Source of the DNA: Pseudomonas sp. PB120
GTDB lineage: Bacteria > Pseudomonadota > Gammaproteobacteria > Pseudomonadales > Pseudomonadaceae
NCBI RefSeq assembly: GCF_009761815.1
Contig: NZ_RWIN01000088.1
Location: 18,518 to 82,517, forward strand
Direction: 5' to 3'
Length of the DNA: 64,000 nt
Numbering within the stretch: the stretch's first letter is position 1; each line of letters starts with the position of its first letter. The notes under the pieces are model-generated. The model saw only the letters and a program-made list of their open reading frames with translations, searched no databases and was not told the DNA's origin. Below are positions 46,700 through 55,748 of this stretch, piece after piece. The position numbers and the translations under genes were made by a program.

Positions 46700-46728
46700 G
46701 TTCACGCGGCGACGTCAGCGACGAACAA

Positions 46729-46758
46729 AAAGACCCCGCCAATGGCGGGGTTCTTTTT
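46729..46758 (+). terminator. Terminator after folD
   Basis: The stem AAAGACCCCGCC / GGCGGGGTTCTTT has a loop of four bases and is followed by T's. Confidence 0.88.
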
Positions 46759-46938
46759 GCCCGGAGAAATAACACGACCATTCGCCGGAAACCTGCTGTT
46801 TTGTAGGGGTTTTCAAGGACTTTCACCTGTTCATTGAACAACTATCGACAGTTCTTCAGCCATACTCCTAGAATGCGTCGGTTTTTAAGAAACAGCCCGT
46901 TACAAAACGGCTAATCCACACCTTATGAGTCTGCCAGC

Positions 46939-47877
46939 GTGAAAATCCGTCTTTCCATCCTGAGCCTATTTTTTGCATTTACAGGGACGTTCATCACGCC
47001 AGCGGTCAACGCCGCTGATACCACCGGGGCACCACGCGATACGACACATTTGAAGATCGCTTCCGGCAGCGCTTTGCTGATGGATCTGCAGACCAACAAA
47101 GTCATCTACGCCAGCAACCCGGATGTGGTTGTGCCGATCGCGTCTGTCAGCAAACTGATGACGGCGCTGGTTGTGGTTGAAGCCAAACAGAACATGGATG
47201 AATACATCTCCATCAACATCAGTGACACGCCGGAAATGAAGGGTGTGTTTTCCCGGGTCAAACTCAACAGCGAAATGCCCCGTCGGGAAATGCTGCTGAT
47301 TGCCCTGATGTCCTCGGAAAACCGTGCGGCCGCCAGCCTGGCGCACCACTATCCGGGCGGCTACGTGGCCTTCATCGCCGCAATGAACGCCAAGGCCAAA
47401 GCGCTGGGCATGACCAGCACCCACTACGTCGAACCGACCGGCCTTTCGCCGCGTAACGTGTCGACGGCACGCGACCTGAGCAAACTGCTGATCGCCGCGC
47501 ACAAGTACCCGATCCTGACCGAGCTGAGCACCACCAAAGAAAAAACCGTGTCGTTCCGCAAACCTAACTACAGCCTGGGTTTCCGCAACACCGACCATTT
47601 GATCGGCAAGCCAAACTGGGACATCAAAATCACGAAAACCGGTTTTACCAACGAAGCCGGCCACTGCCTGGTATTGGTGACCAGCATGGGCAATCGCCCA
47701 GTGGCGCTGGTGATCCTCGATGCGTTCGGCAAGTACACCCACTTTGCCGATGCCACACGGATTCGCAATTGGGTCGAAACCGGCAAAGGCGCAGACGTGC
47801 CGTCGGTAGCCTTGCAGTACAAATCGGAGAAGAACCTCAAGCATCGTCAAAGCGGTGTGGTCGAGGCCTCGAAGTAA
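46939..47877 (+). CDS. pbpG: D-Ala-D-Ala endopeptidase, PBP7 type
   Basis: A 312-residue periplasmic low-molecular-mass penicillin-binding protein. A signal peptide (about 1-25) precedes the S11 peptidase domain: SVSK at 69-72, SEN at 126-128 and KTG near 234. PBP7 cuts D-Ala-DAP cross-links in peptidoglycan. It starts at a GTG with a weak ribosome site; I keep it because the signal peptide begins there. The tail is basic ([10 protein letters not shown]). Confidence 0.92.
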   Translation: MKIRLSILSLFFAFTGTFITPAVNAADTTGAPRDTTHLKIASGSALLMDLQTNKVIYASNPDVVVPIASVSKLMTALVVVEAKQNMDEYISINISDTPEMKGVFSRVKLNSEMPRREMLLIALMSSENRAAASLAHHYPGGYVAFIAAMNAKAKALGMTSTHYVEPTGLSPRNVSTARDLSKLLIAAHKYPILTELSTTKEKTVSFRKPNYSLGFRNTDHLIGKPNWDIKITKTGFTNEAGHCLVLVTSMGNRPVALVILDAFGKYTHFADATRIRNWVETGKGADVPSVALQYKSEKNLKHRQSGVVEASK

Positions 47878-47883
47878 TTATCT

Positions 47884-47997
47884 TGTAGGAGCGAGCTTGC
47901 TTGCGATGGGCTAAGAGCGCCGGGGTCAAACAGTAATCCCGCGTTATCGTTAGCGACCATCGTCGGAACGCCGCCCGGAGCAAGCTCGCTCCTACAG
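47884..47997. repeat. Long REP element with conserved centre, copy A
   Basis: Outer arms TGTAGGAGCGAGCTTGCTTG and CAAGCTCGCTCCTACA enclose about 75 bases containing CGCGTTATCGTTAGCGACCA, shared with copies at 53008 and 58048. The right arm carries an extra GGAACGCCGCCCGGAGC segment, found inverted in the left arm of copy B. Confidence 0.88.
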
Positions 47998-48002
47998 TTT
48001 TA

Positions 48003-48218
48003 CTAATCATTGGGCAGCGGCATCTGATCGTCATCCGGAATGCCGTCACCGGCACTCGGATCTCTGGTGCGCTGGGGATGTTCCGTTGGCACCCCCATCG
48101 GACGCGCCAGCGGATCCCTTAACGGATCGTTCGGATCCATCACCGGATCAACGCCCTCCTCCGGGGTTGTCGGAACGCTGTCCGGACGTTTGTCGTCGAA
48201 ACTCGAATCGGTAGACAT
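48003..48218 (-). CDS. Small Asp/Pro-rich hypothetical protein
   Basis: A 71-residue hydrophilic protein full of Asp, Pro and Thr (DPVMDPNDPLRDPLARP), with no hydrophobic segment, so probably disordered. The ATG at 48218 follows AGAGG. It follows another small Pro/Asp-rich gene by 17 bases on the same strand, with a shared DP-rich style and a PxDPL motif, so the two may be related and co-expressed. Function is unknown. Confidence 0.65.
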   Translation of the reverse strand: MSTDSSFDDKRPDSVPTTPEEGVDPVMDPNDPLRDPLARPMGVPTEHPQRTRDPSAGDGIPDDDQMPLPND

Positions 48219-48235
48219 ACGCACCTCTGTGAGAT

Positions 48236-48442
48236 CTAGGGTTTCAGATCGGCAAGCGGGTCGTAAGGCTTCGCCGGCGCCTTGCCCTCCTCGCCTGGTT
48301 TTACATCCCGGGGTGCCTTGGCAGGTCCGATGGGGTCCACCTGAGGGTCGGCGAGATCCGGCGAATCGGGGTCAAAACCCAATTCATTGCCCGAAGAATG
48401 CTCGGACGAGTGCGGACCTGTGGGTGACGTGGAATGTGCCAT
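48236..48442 (-). CDS. Small Pro/Asp-rich hypothetical protein
   Basis: A 68-residue hydrophilic protein (GFDPDSPDLADPQVDPIGPA; ends KPYDPLADLKP) with a strong AGGAGG before the ATG. Probably disordered and cytoplasmic. It is the upstream partner of the gene ending at 48003. Function is unknown. Confidence 0.68.
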   Translation of the reverse strand: MAHSTSPTGPHSSEHSSGNELGFDPDSPDLADPQVDPIGPAKAPRDVKPGEEGKAPAKPYDPLADLKP

Positions 48443-48535
48443 GGGCGCCTCCTGGATACTGACCCGCGGACTTGCGGGCCTTATCCGTAAGAGGTCAACG
48501 GAGGGTGGCAGTGCCGTGCAGATGACGAACGGAAC

Positions 48536-49210
48536 CTACTGGGCTGTCAGCGCCTGCCTGGCCCGCGCGGCCGCCTGCTCCTGCCCTGCCTGCCCCAGAT
48601 CGCTCGCCGCTTTCAGCCAGCGCTGCTGATCGACGTTCGCTGGAATCTGGTTCGGTCTCTGGATCAGCACAGCCCAGCCACCGGCATCCTTGAACGCCGA
48701 TTCAAAGGAACTGAAGCTCATCAGGTTTTGGCGGTCCATTCCGGAGCGCAACAACACGGTCTGCTTATTGCGGTTGTAGCCGGCGAGAATGGCATAACGG
48801 GGCTCAGTCCAGAACGCCGAACCCTCAGTGAAGCGCACCATCACCGGATAACCGGCTGCGACCTGGGTCAACAACGCCGGCAGATTACTGTCAAGGGGAT
48901 AAACCACCATGCCGTACTCGCGGGCGAGGTTTTGCATGTTCTGCTGCAATTGCGCTTCGGCACCGGGCAAATGCAGGGGTTTGTCGAGCAAGCCCGGCGT
49001 AATCACCACGCCTTGCTGGGACAACATGCTGGCCAGCACTTGCGGCCCACTCTGATTGGCCACGCCCCGATAGAACCGTCCACTGAGTTCGACACGCTCC
49101 GGCAGGCGCTTGATCTCCGGCGCCACGCTTCCCGCGCAACCCGCCAGACCTGCGACACAGCCCACAATCAGCCCCGCCGATAGAATTCGAGAAAATAGCC
49201 GCACCATCAT
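48536..49210 (-). CDS. C39-like lipoprotein without catalytic residues
   Basis: A 224-residue lipoprotein (lipobox GLAGC, acylated C25). The rest resembles the C39-like papain-fold proteins of Pseudomonas (PA2778 group): NQSGPQVLASMLSQQGV is where active members have QCGP, and EPRYAILAGYNR where they have HYAV. Here the Cys position is S54 and the His position seems to be R138 or Y139, so protease activity is doubtful. The C-terminal ~40 residues form an Ala/Gln-rich helix. Start at 49210 or 49207. The longer frame upstream is rejected for lack of a signal and ribosome site. Confidence 0.72.
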   Translation of the reverse strand: MMVRLFSRILSAGLIVGCVAGLAGCAGSVAPEIKRLPERVELSGRFYRGVANQSGPQVLASMLSQQGVVITPGLLDKPLHLPGAEAQLQQNMQNLAREYGMVVYPLDSNLPALLTQVAAGYPVMVRFTEGSAFWTEPRYAILAGYNRNKQTVLLRSGMDRQNLMSFSSFESAFKDAGGWAVLIQRPNQIPANVDQQRWLKAASDLGQAGQEQAAARARQALTAQ

Positions 49211-49429
49211 CACTCTCTGTTCAGACGCCAGGCATCCGCGCTCCCGGCTTGGCTGTCGATCATAGGATGCCGCGCGCCGCCGGTATAGCCTTAACCGGTA
49301 GTTGATTGCCTCCGATAGAGCGAAGTGGTTGGTGTCACGCGACCTTTGGTCAATAGCCTGAAATACATCAGCGACTAGACTGTCACTAGCAAGCGTGTGC
49401 GCCCGCAGCAGGGCAAAGAGGAGGCACAG

Positions 49430-49597
49430 ATGAGCCTGACGATGACCATTGCAATGTTGATTTTCAGCTGGTTGGCCGTTGCCGCCGCCATGTTGTGGGG
49501 CGTCCTGCGGATTGCGCGCCGGCACCATCACCACCCCGCCCAATCGACCGAGGCGCCGAAAGCCGAAACAGCCGCACGTCCCGTGACCGCGCACTGA
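49430..49597 (+). CDS. 55-residue membrane protein with His-rich tail
   Basis: A small single-pass protein: MSLTMTIAMLIFSWLAVAAA starts a membrane segment, then ARRHHHHPA and a Pro/Ala tail. GAGGAGG lies five to six bases before the ATG at 49430, which supports this start. The His cluster may bind metal, but no function is known. A bidirectional terminator follows. Confidence 0.7.
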   Translation: MSLTMTIAMLIFSWLAVAAAMLWGVLRIARRHHHHPAQSTEAPKAETAARPVTAH

Positions 49598-49616
49598 TTG
49601 TTTAAACACCACAAAC

Positions 49617-49664
49617 AAAAACGGCCGCCTGGGCTCTTTCGAGCGCAGGCGGCCGTTTTGTTTA
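49617..49664. terminator. Bidirectional terminator
   Basis: AAAACGGCCGCCTG and CAGGCGGCCGTTTT form a 14-bp stem around GGCTCTTTCGAGCG, itself partly paired. A/T runs flank both sides, so it can end both the small membrane protein transcript and the terC transcript. Confidence 0.9.
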
Positions 49665-49671
49665 TCGCGGA

Positions 49672-50421
49672 TTACGCCTCAGCGCTGATGCGCTTCTGCC
49701 TGGCCCGTCGCGACATCATGTTCAAGCCCTCGATCGTTGCCGAGAACGCCATGGCCGCATACACATAGCCTTTCGGTACGTGGGCGCCGAAGCCTTCTGC
49801 AATCAGCGTCATGCCGATCATGATCAGGAAGCCCAGGGCCAGCATGACAACCGTCGGGTTGTCGTTGATGAACTTGGCCAGCGGGTCAGCCGCCAGCAAC
49901 ATCACCAGCACCGACACCACTACCGCGATGATCATGATCGGCAAATGCTCGGTCATGCCGACGGCGGTAATGATGCTGTCGATGGAGAACACCATGTCCA
50001 GCATCAGGATCTGCCCGATCGCGGCGGCGAAACCCAGGGTCACCGTCGACGTCTTCGAGGCTGGATCTTCTGGCGCCGGGTCCATGCTGTGATGGATCTC
50101 TGTGGTTGCCTTCCACAACAGGAACAGGCCACCGGCGATCAGGATCATGTCCTTCCAGGAGAACGCCTGGCCGAGGATGTCGATCACCGGCTCCGTCAAC
50201 TTAACGATAAACGCGATGGTGCTCAGCAACGCCAGACGCAGAATCAGCGCCATGCCGATACCGATGCGCCGCGCCTTCTGCCGGTGCTGCTCTGGCAGCT
50301 TGTTGGTCAGGATCGAGATAAAGATCAGGTTATCGATGCCGAGCACGATTTCCATCACGATCAACGTGGCCAGGGCGACCCAGGCGGTGGGGCTTGCAAC
50401 CAGTTCTAAAAGGTATTCCAT
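49672..50421 (-). CDS. TerC-family membrane protein
   Basis: A 249-residue protein with about seven membrane segments of the TerC/YgdQ family. Conserved acidic membrane motifs are [15 protein letters not shown] near 24-38 and [14 protein letters not shown] near 143. Family members are linked to manganese export and to metallation of exoenzymes; this one has no CBS or CorC domain. It is followed on the minus strand by the terminator at 49617, and a small lipoprotein gene lies 29 bases upstream, so these may be co-transcribed. Confidence 0.88.
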   Translation of the reverse strand: MEYLLELVASPTAWVALATLIVMEIVLGIDNLIFISILTNKLPEQHRQKARRIGIGMALILRLALLSTIAFIVKLTEPVIDILGQAFSWKDMILIAGGLFLLWKATTEIHHSMDPAPEDPASKTSTVTLGFAAAIGQILMLDMVFSIDSIITAVGMTEHLPIMIIAVVVSVLVMLLAADPLAKFINDNPTVVMLALGFLIMIGMTLIAEGFGAHVPKGYVYAAMAFSATIEGLNMMSRRARQKRISAEA

Positions 50422-50450
50422 GGGTCAGTCCTGACTCGGTTTAAGACGGT

Positions 50451-50693
50451 TTAGATTTCCTGGGACGAAGAGTCGGGTTTATCCGCCTCTTTGACCGGTT
50501 GTTCTTTCTTGCTGATCAAGCCGCTGGTGGCATCGCTCAGCGCTTGCTCGGCGGCTTTGTGGGTGTCATCGATGGCTTGCTTGGCGGTTTCGGCAGCCTT
50601 GCCCATCAATTGTTGGGCGCTTTTCTCGGCCTGGTCACAACCGGCCAGTACCAGTAAAGACACAATCAGCAGGGCCGTGGTTTTAAGCTTCAT
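50451..50693 (-). CDS. Small helical lipoprotein
   Basis: An 80-residue lipoprotein: signal to LVLAGC, acylated C19, then an Ala/Lys/Glu-rich amphipathic helix (EKSAQQLMGKAAETAKQAIDD) and a charged tail. It resembles short coiled-coil lipoproteins such as Lpp in layout but lacks the C-terminal Lys for murein linkage. It lies upstream of terC on the same strand. Confidence 0.75.
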   Translation of the reverse strand: MKLKTTALLIVSLLVLAGCDQAEKSAQQLMGKAAETAKQAIDDTHKAAEQALSDATSGLISKKEQPVKEADKPDSSSQEI

Positions 50694-50828
50694 GATGCTT
50701 TCCTCGATAGATCAGAACGGACCGAAACAATGGCCCGTTGATAGCGAGGCATTCTAGGGAGACAAACAGTTCAGGAAAATTCGTATTTTTACCGGTTATA
50801 CTTCGATTTTTACGAACTGTAGGTCGTC

Positions 50829-51728
50829 ATGCTCAACTATCGGCAACTGCATTATTTCTGGGTGGTCGCCAAGACGGGCAGCATCGTGCGCGCCTGCGAG
50901 CAGCTGAACCTGACGCCACAGACCATCAGCGGGCAGATTTCGCTGCTCGAACAGACCTACGGAATCGAGTTGTTTCGCCGGGTAGGCCGGCAACTGGAAC
51001 TGACCGAAGCCGGCCGCCAGGCACTGCCTTTCGCCGAGCAAATGTTTCAGCTAGGGGGCGAACTGGAATTGATGCTGCGCGCGCAGCCCAATGAACAGCA
51101 GATTCTGTTTCGGGTGGGGGTGGCGGATGTGGTGCCAAAATCCATCGTCCATCGCCTGATCGCGCCGACCATGGAGCTGAGCGAGCCGCTGCGGATCAGC
51201 TGTCGCGAAGACAAACTGGAACGCCTGCTCGCCGACCTGGCCATCCAGCGCCTGGACCTGGTGATTTCCGACAGCCCGATGCCGTCGCACCTGGACATCA
51301 AGGGCTACAGCCAAAAACTCGGGGAATGCGGGATCAGCTTCTTCGCCACCGCTGAACTGGCGACGCAATATGGCCAGGATTTCCCTCGCAGCCTGCATGG
51401 CGCGCCGCTGCTGATTCCGGGGCCGGAAACCGTGGTGCGCAGTCGCTTGCAGCGTTGGTTTGCCGAACAGCAGATTCAACCGCGAATCGTCGGTGAGTTC
51501 GACGACAGCGCGTTGATGCAGGCCTTCGGCCAATCGGGGAGCGGGATCTTCATCGGCCCGAGCGTGATCGCCGACGAAGTAAAACGCCAATACGGCGTTG
51601 AGCTGATCGGCCAGACCGACGCGGTGACCGAGTCGTTCTACGCCATTTCGGTAGAACGCAAGGTCAAGCACCCCGGCATTGTCGCCATTACCGAAGGTGC
51701 CCGGCGCGAGTTGTTTACCGAGATCTAA
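50829..51728 (+). CDS. nhaR: LysR regulator, NhaR-like
   Basis: A 299-residue LysR protein beginning MLNYRQLHYFWVVAKTGSIVRAC and continuing LNLTPQTISGQISLLEQTYG, the form typical of NhaR (sodium/proton antiporter activator in E. coli). The effector domain starts near 95. No nhaA gene is adjacent; the next gene, an MFS exporter, converges. The symbol therefore rests on sequence likeness only, and the target is unknown. Confidence 0.78.
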   Translation: MLNYRQLHYFWVVAKTGSIVRACEQLNLTPQTISGQISLLEQTYGIELFRRVGRQLELTEAGRQALPFAEQMFQLGGELELMLRAQPNEQQILFRVGVADVVPKSIVHRLIAPTMELSEPLRISCREDKLERLLADLAIQRLDLVISDSPMPSHLDIKGYSQKLGECGISFFATAELATQYGQDFPRSLHGAPLLIPGPETVVRSRLQRWFAEQQIQPRIVGEFDDSALMQAFGQSGSGIFIGPSVIADEVKRQYGVELIGQTDAVTESFYAISVERKVKHPGIVAITEGARRELFTEI

Positions 51729-51735
51729 ATGACGC

Positions 51736-52890
51736 TCAGGCGCAGATTTCGCGCGGCTTGAACGTCATCAAGGCCATGGCCAAAAGGATCGAAACCAGGA
51801 TGAACGCGGCTGCCGCGAAACCCAGCCCTTGCAAGCCAACGGAGTCGATGACCCGTCCGCCGATCAGCGCACCCAGCCCGATCCCGAGATTGCCCCCGGA
51901 GATGTTCAGCGACGCAGCGAAGGCCGGGGCTTCAGGTGCGGCTTTCATCAAGCGCACATGACTGACCAGGAACAACGCCGCCTGAGTCACACCCCAGATG
52001 GCCATGGCCGCCGCCAGGCCGAAAGGCGAATGAATGTTCGGCACCAACGCCACCAGGCCTGCAATCATGAATGCGCAGAACATCATCGAAGCGATCAGCG
52101 GATGACGGTCCACCGCGCGACCGCCCAACGAGTTGCCGATCAATCCCACGGCGCCAAAGCCCATCAGGCACCAGCCGACCACCGTGCCGTTGAAACCGGC
52201 CAGGCGCTCGAGGATGTCGGCGAGGTAGGTGTAGGCCGTGAACATGCCGCTGAAGACAATAATCGACAGCAGCACATGGCCGAGCATCAACGGGCTGCGC
52301 AGGATCTTGAACTGCGAGCGGAAACTCACCTGGCGCAGGTGCAGATCGGTTTTCGGCAGGTAGATGAACAGCAGCAAGGCCTTGGCGAACGCGATGACCG
52401 CCAGGAGGCCGAAGGCACTGCGCCAGCCGAACGCATCGGAAATCAGCGTGCCCACCGGAATACCGAACACCGTGGCGCAGACGATCCCGAACCCGATCTT
52501 GGCCACGGCCCGTCCGGCGAAGTCAGGTCCGACGATGCTCACCGCCGTCTCGCTGGCCAGCGCCCAGAACACCGTCAGGCCCAGTGCCGGAATCAGCCGG
52601 GCCAGCGCCATCACCCAGATGTTCGGCGCCAGTGCCGCCAGGGTATTGGCCAGACCGAACATGATCAGCACCGAGACGAACAACTTGCGCCGCTCAAACC
52701 TGGCGAAGTACGCCGTCAGAAATGGGCCGAATGCGGCGACGGTGAACGCGAACAGCGTCACCAGCAAACCCGCCTGGGGAATGCTGACCTCAAGGTCTCG
52801 AGCGATGGCCGGCAACAGGCCGACGATGATGAATTCCGTGGTCAGCACCGTGAAACCGGCGGCGGACAACAGAAGGATGGGAAACAGCAT
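51736..52890 (-). CDS. MFS exporter, DHA1 family
   Basis: A 384-residue 12-segment exporter of the DHA1 drug:proton antiporter family, similar in style to AraJ/YdhP/NepI-type pumps (TEFIIVGLLPAIARDLEVSI; RFERRKLFVSVLIMFGLAN is the motif-A region). The ATG at 52890 has GGAG six bases upstream. A start eight codons up lacks such a site. Substrate unknown. A long REP element lies upstream. Confidence 0.85.
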   Translation of the reverse strand: MLFPILLLSAAGFTVLTTEFIIVGLLPAIARDLEVSIPQAGLLVTLFAFTVAAFGPFLTAYFARFERRKLFVSVLIMFGLANTLAALAPNIWVMALARLIPALGLTVFWALASETAVSIVGPDFAGRAVAKIGFGIVCATVFGIPVGTLISDAFGWRSAFGLLAVIAFAKALLLFIYLPKTDLHLRQVSFRSQFKILRSPLMLGHVLLSIIVFSGMFTAYTYLADILERLAGFNGTVVGWCLMGFGAVGLIGNSLGGRAVDRHPLIASMMFCAFMIAGLVALVPNIHSPFGLAAAMAIWGVTQAALFLVSHVRLMKAAPEAPAFAASLNISGGNLGIGLGALIGGRVIDSVGLQGLGFAAAAFILVSILLAMALMTFKPREICA

Positions 52891-53007
52891 GCAAACTCCG
52901 GAAAACGACAACACCAGCGACAGCCCGAAGGCCCACTGGCATACCTGAAAATGAGGAAGGCGAATCTTAACAGAGTGTGTCCGATCAAAGTTGCACGAAC
53001 CTGCCCC

Positions 53008-53122
53008 TGTAGGAGCGAGCTTGCTCCGGGCGGCGTTCCGACGATGGACTCAAGCACGCTGCGTTTAGTCAGCAAACACGCGTTATCGTTAACGACCATC
53101 GCGAGCAAGCTCGCTCCTACAG
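53008..53122. repeat. Long REP element with conserved centre, copy B
   Basis: Arms TGTAGGAGCGAGCTTGCTCC and GAGCAAGCTCGCTCCTACA enclose about 75 bases. The centre has ACGCGTTATCGTTAACGACC, the same as in copies A and C. The left arm continues with CGGGCGGCGTTCCGACGATGG, which is the reverse complement of the right side of copy A. Confidence 0.88.
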
Positions 53123-53143
53123 GGATCGCGGTGTTTAGAAATT

Positions 53144-53183
53144 AAAAAGCCCCCGCAACCTGAGGCTGCGGGGGCTTGTTTGT
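53144..53183 (-). terminator. Terminator after DUF1993 gene
   Basis: On the minus strand AAGCCCCCGCA and TGCGGGGGCTT form a strong stem followed by TTTTTAAT. Confidence 0.9.
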
Positions 53184-53194
53184 ACGCGGACGGT

Positions 53195-53704
53195 TTAGAA
53201 CGCGCCCATGTAATCGCGCTTGCCCACTTCAACGCCGTTGTGACGCAGCAGTGCGTAAGCGGTGGTGACATGGAAGAAGAACTGCGGCAGGCCGTAGCTC
53301 AGCAGGTAAGCCTGGCCGGTGAAGCGCTTCTCTTTCGGCGTGCCCTGACGGGTGATGATCTCGATGCCTTCCTTGCCATTGATCTGCTCTGGCTTGATCT
53401 CGCCGATGAAGGCCAGAACCTTGCTCAGCAGCGCTTGCAGGTCGGCGAAGGTGGTTTCGCTGTCGTCGTACTTCGGCAGTTCGACTTCAGCCAGACGCGC
53501 GGAAACGCCTTTGGCGAAATCGACGGCGATCTGCACCTGACGCACCAGGGGGAACATGTCCGGGTACAGGCGGGCTTGCAGGAACGCATTCGGGTCAATG
53601 TTCTTGGCTGTCGCGTGGGCTTCGGCCTTGTTCAATACATCGCTCAGGGCGGTGAGCATTTGCTTGAAAACAGGGACGGAAGCGTCGTACAGGGAAATGG
53701 TCAT
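53195..53704 (-). CDS. DUF1993-family protein
   Basis: A 169-residue soluble protein of the DUF1993 family (DinB-like four-helix fold), recognised from MTISLYDASVPVFKQMLTAL, the ARLYPDMFPLVRQVQIA segment and FFFHVTTAYALLRHNGVEVGK DYMG-like C-terminus. Function is not established. It is a single gene with its own terminator. Confidence 0.85.
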   Translation of the reverse strand: MTISLYDASVPVFKQMLTALSDVLNKAEAHATAKNIDPNAFLQARLYPDMFPLVRQVQIAVDFAKGVSARLAEVELPKYDDSETTFADLQALLSKVLAFIGEIKPEQINGKEGIEIITRQGTPKEKRFTGQAYLLSYGLPQFFFHVTTAYALLRHNGVEVGKRDYMGAF

Positions 53705-53943
53705 GGCAGTCTCGTGTGGTGACAGGAGGGAAACGTCGACCGATTATAGCCATGCCCGCCCCCCTCGCGACCGGTCTTTTTCAGCTGCCGCAGCGCCGGG
53801 CCACCGAGACGGCCTTGGGCATCGGCCGGCCCGATCCACGAAAAATGCAGGCCTGCACGCCAGCAATGCTCGACTAACCTCCCACTACGAGGTCTTATTA
53901 GCCAAGAACATCATTACCCACCGTTAGCGAGGTTCCAGACACT

Positions 53944-54588
53944 GTGACCACTGAGCAAGAGACGACCTTCGACGAGCCACGACTCAACAGCACGGAAATC
54001 CGCATCCTGGGCTCGCTGATCGAGAAACAGGCCACCAGCCCGGAAACCTATCCGTTGACCCTCAACGCCCTGGTGATTGCCTGCAACCAGAAAACCAGCC
54101 GCGAACCGGTGATGAACCTGACCCAGGGCCAGGTCGGCCAGAGCTTGCGCGCCCTTGAGGGCCACGGCTTTACCAAATTGGTGATGGGCAGCCGTGCGGA
54201 TCGCTGGGAGCACAAGGTCGATAAGGCGCTGGAATTGGTGCCGGCACAGGTGATTCTGACCGGGCTGCTATTTCTGCGAGGCCCGCAGACCGTCAACGAA
54301 CTGTTGACCCGAAGCGGGCGCATGCATGAGTTTGAAGACGCGGAGCAGGTGGTGCATCAACTGGAACGCCTGATCGCGCGCGGCCTGGCGCTGCTGATTC
54401 CGCGTCAGGCAGGCCAGCGCGAAGACCGCTACATGCACGCTTTGGGTGACCCGGCGGATATCGAAGTGATCCTCGCTGCCCGGCAAAATCCGGTGGAGCG
54501 CGGTGGTGGCGGTGTTTCGGTTGAACGAATCGAAGAGCTCGAGGCACGCATAGCGGCACTGGAAGAACGGTTGGCGCGCCTCGAATAA
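53944..54588 (+). CDS. yceH: YceH-family protein (DUF480)
   Basis: A 214-residue protein with two winged-helix domains of the YceH/DUF480 family, recognised by [35 protein letters not shown] N-terminal sequence with NQKTSREPV and the second domain [20 protein letters not shown]. The C-terminus is a short coiled coil ([22 protein letters not shown]). It starts at GTG with GAGG upstream. Function is unknown; DNA binding is suggested only by the fold. Confidence 0.9.
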   Translation: MTTEQETTFDEPRLNSTEIRILGSLIEKQATSPETYPLTLNALVIACNQKTSREPVMNLTQGQVGQSLRALEGHGFTKLVMGSRADRWEHKVDKALELVPAQVILTGLLFLRGPQTVNELLTRSGRMHEFEDAEQVVHQLERLIARGLALLIPRQAGQREDRYMHALGDPADIEVILAARQNPVERGGGGVSVERIEELEARIAALEERLARLE

Positions 54589-54633
54589 CTCAAATCGTCT
54601 GCACGGATGCATCCGCCCGATGTACGTCCGCCC

Positions 54634-54670
54634 TGTAGCAGCTGCCGAGCCTGCGAGGCTGATGCTACAA
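54634..54670. repeat. Short copy of GTAGCAGCTG repeat
   Basis: GTAGCAGCTGCCGAGCCTGC is followed by GAGGCTGATGCTAC: a compact, imperfect hairpin made of the arm ends only. It belongs to the family at 3466 and 30244 and lies between convergent genes. Confidence 0.8.
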
Positions 54671-54684
54671 GGCGGATGCGATGG

Positions 54685-55503
54685 CTAGCTCCGGGCAAAC
54701 TCGACGGCTTGGTGAAACTGCTCATCCGTCGGGCGTACGCCGGTGTACAGCACGAACTGCTCCAGCGCTTGGATCGCGATGACCTCAAGGCCGGTGATCA
54801 CGCGTTTGCCTTCGGCGCGACCGCGCACGATCAACGGTGTTTCCGAGGGAATGGCCACCACATCGAAGACGGTGTCTGCAGACTTGATCGCTTCAGCGTC
54901 GAACGCGAGTTGATCGGCTTCAGGCCCGCCCGTCATGCCGATCGGCGTGACGTTGATCAGCATCTGCGGTCGCTGGCTGCCCAACTCCGCTTGCCATTGA
55001 TAGCCCAGGGATTCAGCCAGCGCCCGGCCCGTCTGTTCGTTACGGGCAATGATCAAACCATTCGTGTAGCCACCATCGCGCAAGGCGCTGGCCACAGCCT
55101 TGGCCATGCCGCCGCTGCCGCGCAAGGCAAAGGTCGAGTCCTTGGGCACTTCGTGGGTCTTGAGCAGTTGTTCGATGGCGATGTAATCGGTGTTGTACGC
55201 CTTGAGGTGGCCGTCCGTGTTGACGATGGTATTGATCGACTGAATGGCCGCCGCGGACGCGTCCAGTTCATCGACCAGCGCGATGCAGGCTTCCTTGAAC
55301 GGCATCGAGACGCCGCAGCCCCGAATCCCCAGCGCGCGAATACCGCCGACCGCGCCGGTCAGGTCTTTGCTGCTGAACGCCTTGTAATAGAAATTCAGGC
55401 CCAGTTGTTCGTACAGATGATTGTGAAATCGCAGGCCAAAGTTACCCGGACGCCCCGAGAGGGACATGCACAACTGGGTGTCTTTGTTGGGGTTCATCTG
55501 CAT
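54685..55503 (-). CDS. Shikimate dehydrogenase-like oxidoreductase
   Basis: A 272-residue protein of the shikimate dehydrogenase superfamily, resembling the SDH-like (HI0607) group rather than AroE. The substrate domain has GVSMPFKEACI with the catalytic Lys and AYNTDYIAI with the catalytic Asp; the nucleotide domain has LRGSGGMAKAVASAL (GSGGMA). The ATG at 55503 follows AAGGAG. The physiological substrate is unclear; members of this group show weak shikimate activity. It is an isolated gene. Confidence 0.85.
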   Translation of the reverse strand: MQMNPNKDTQLCMSLSGRPGNFGLRFHNHLYEQLGLNFYYKAFSSKDLTGAVGGIRALGIRGCGVSMPFKEACIALVDELDASAAAIQSINTIVNTDGHLKAYNTDYIAIEQLLKTHEVPKDSTFALRGSGGMAKAVASALRDGGYTNGLIIARNEQTGRALAESLGYQWQAELGSQRPQMLINVTPIGMTGGPEADQLAFDAEAIKSADTVFDVVAIPSETPLIVRGRAEGKRVITGLEVIAIQALEQFVLYTGVRPTDEQFHQAVEFARS

Positions 55504-55748
55504 GTGAATCTCCTTCAATAGCACTTTCAGATGGACGGGATTAGCCAATCCATCGGGTTCTGTTCGATCATATTGGCCTGTCTGCGCGAGGCATCACAGG
55601 TCGGTAAGGAAGCCGGTACAGACCTTACACAAAATTTACCTAACGGCCGTGCTGATTTTCAGAAAAGCGCTGTCTTAGATGTATCCCCGCGACAATCCTT
55701 GGGTCTATTGCAGACGCAAGCGCCGGGTCGAAGAACCGAGGAATTATC

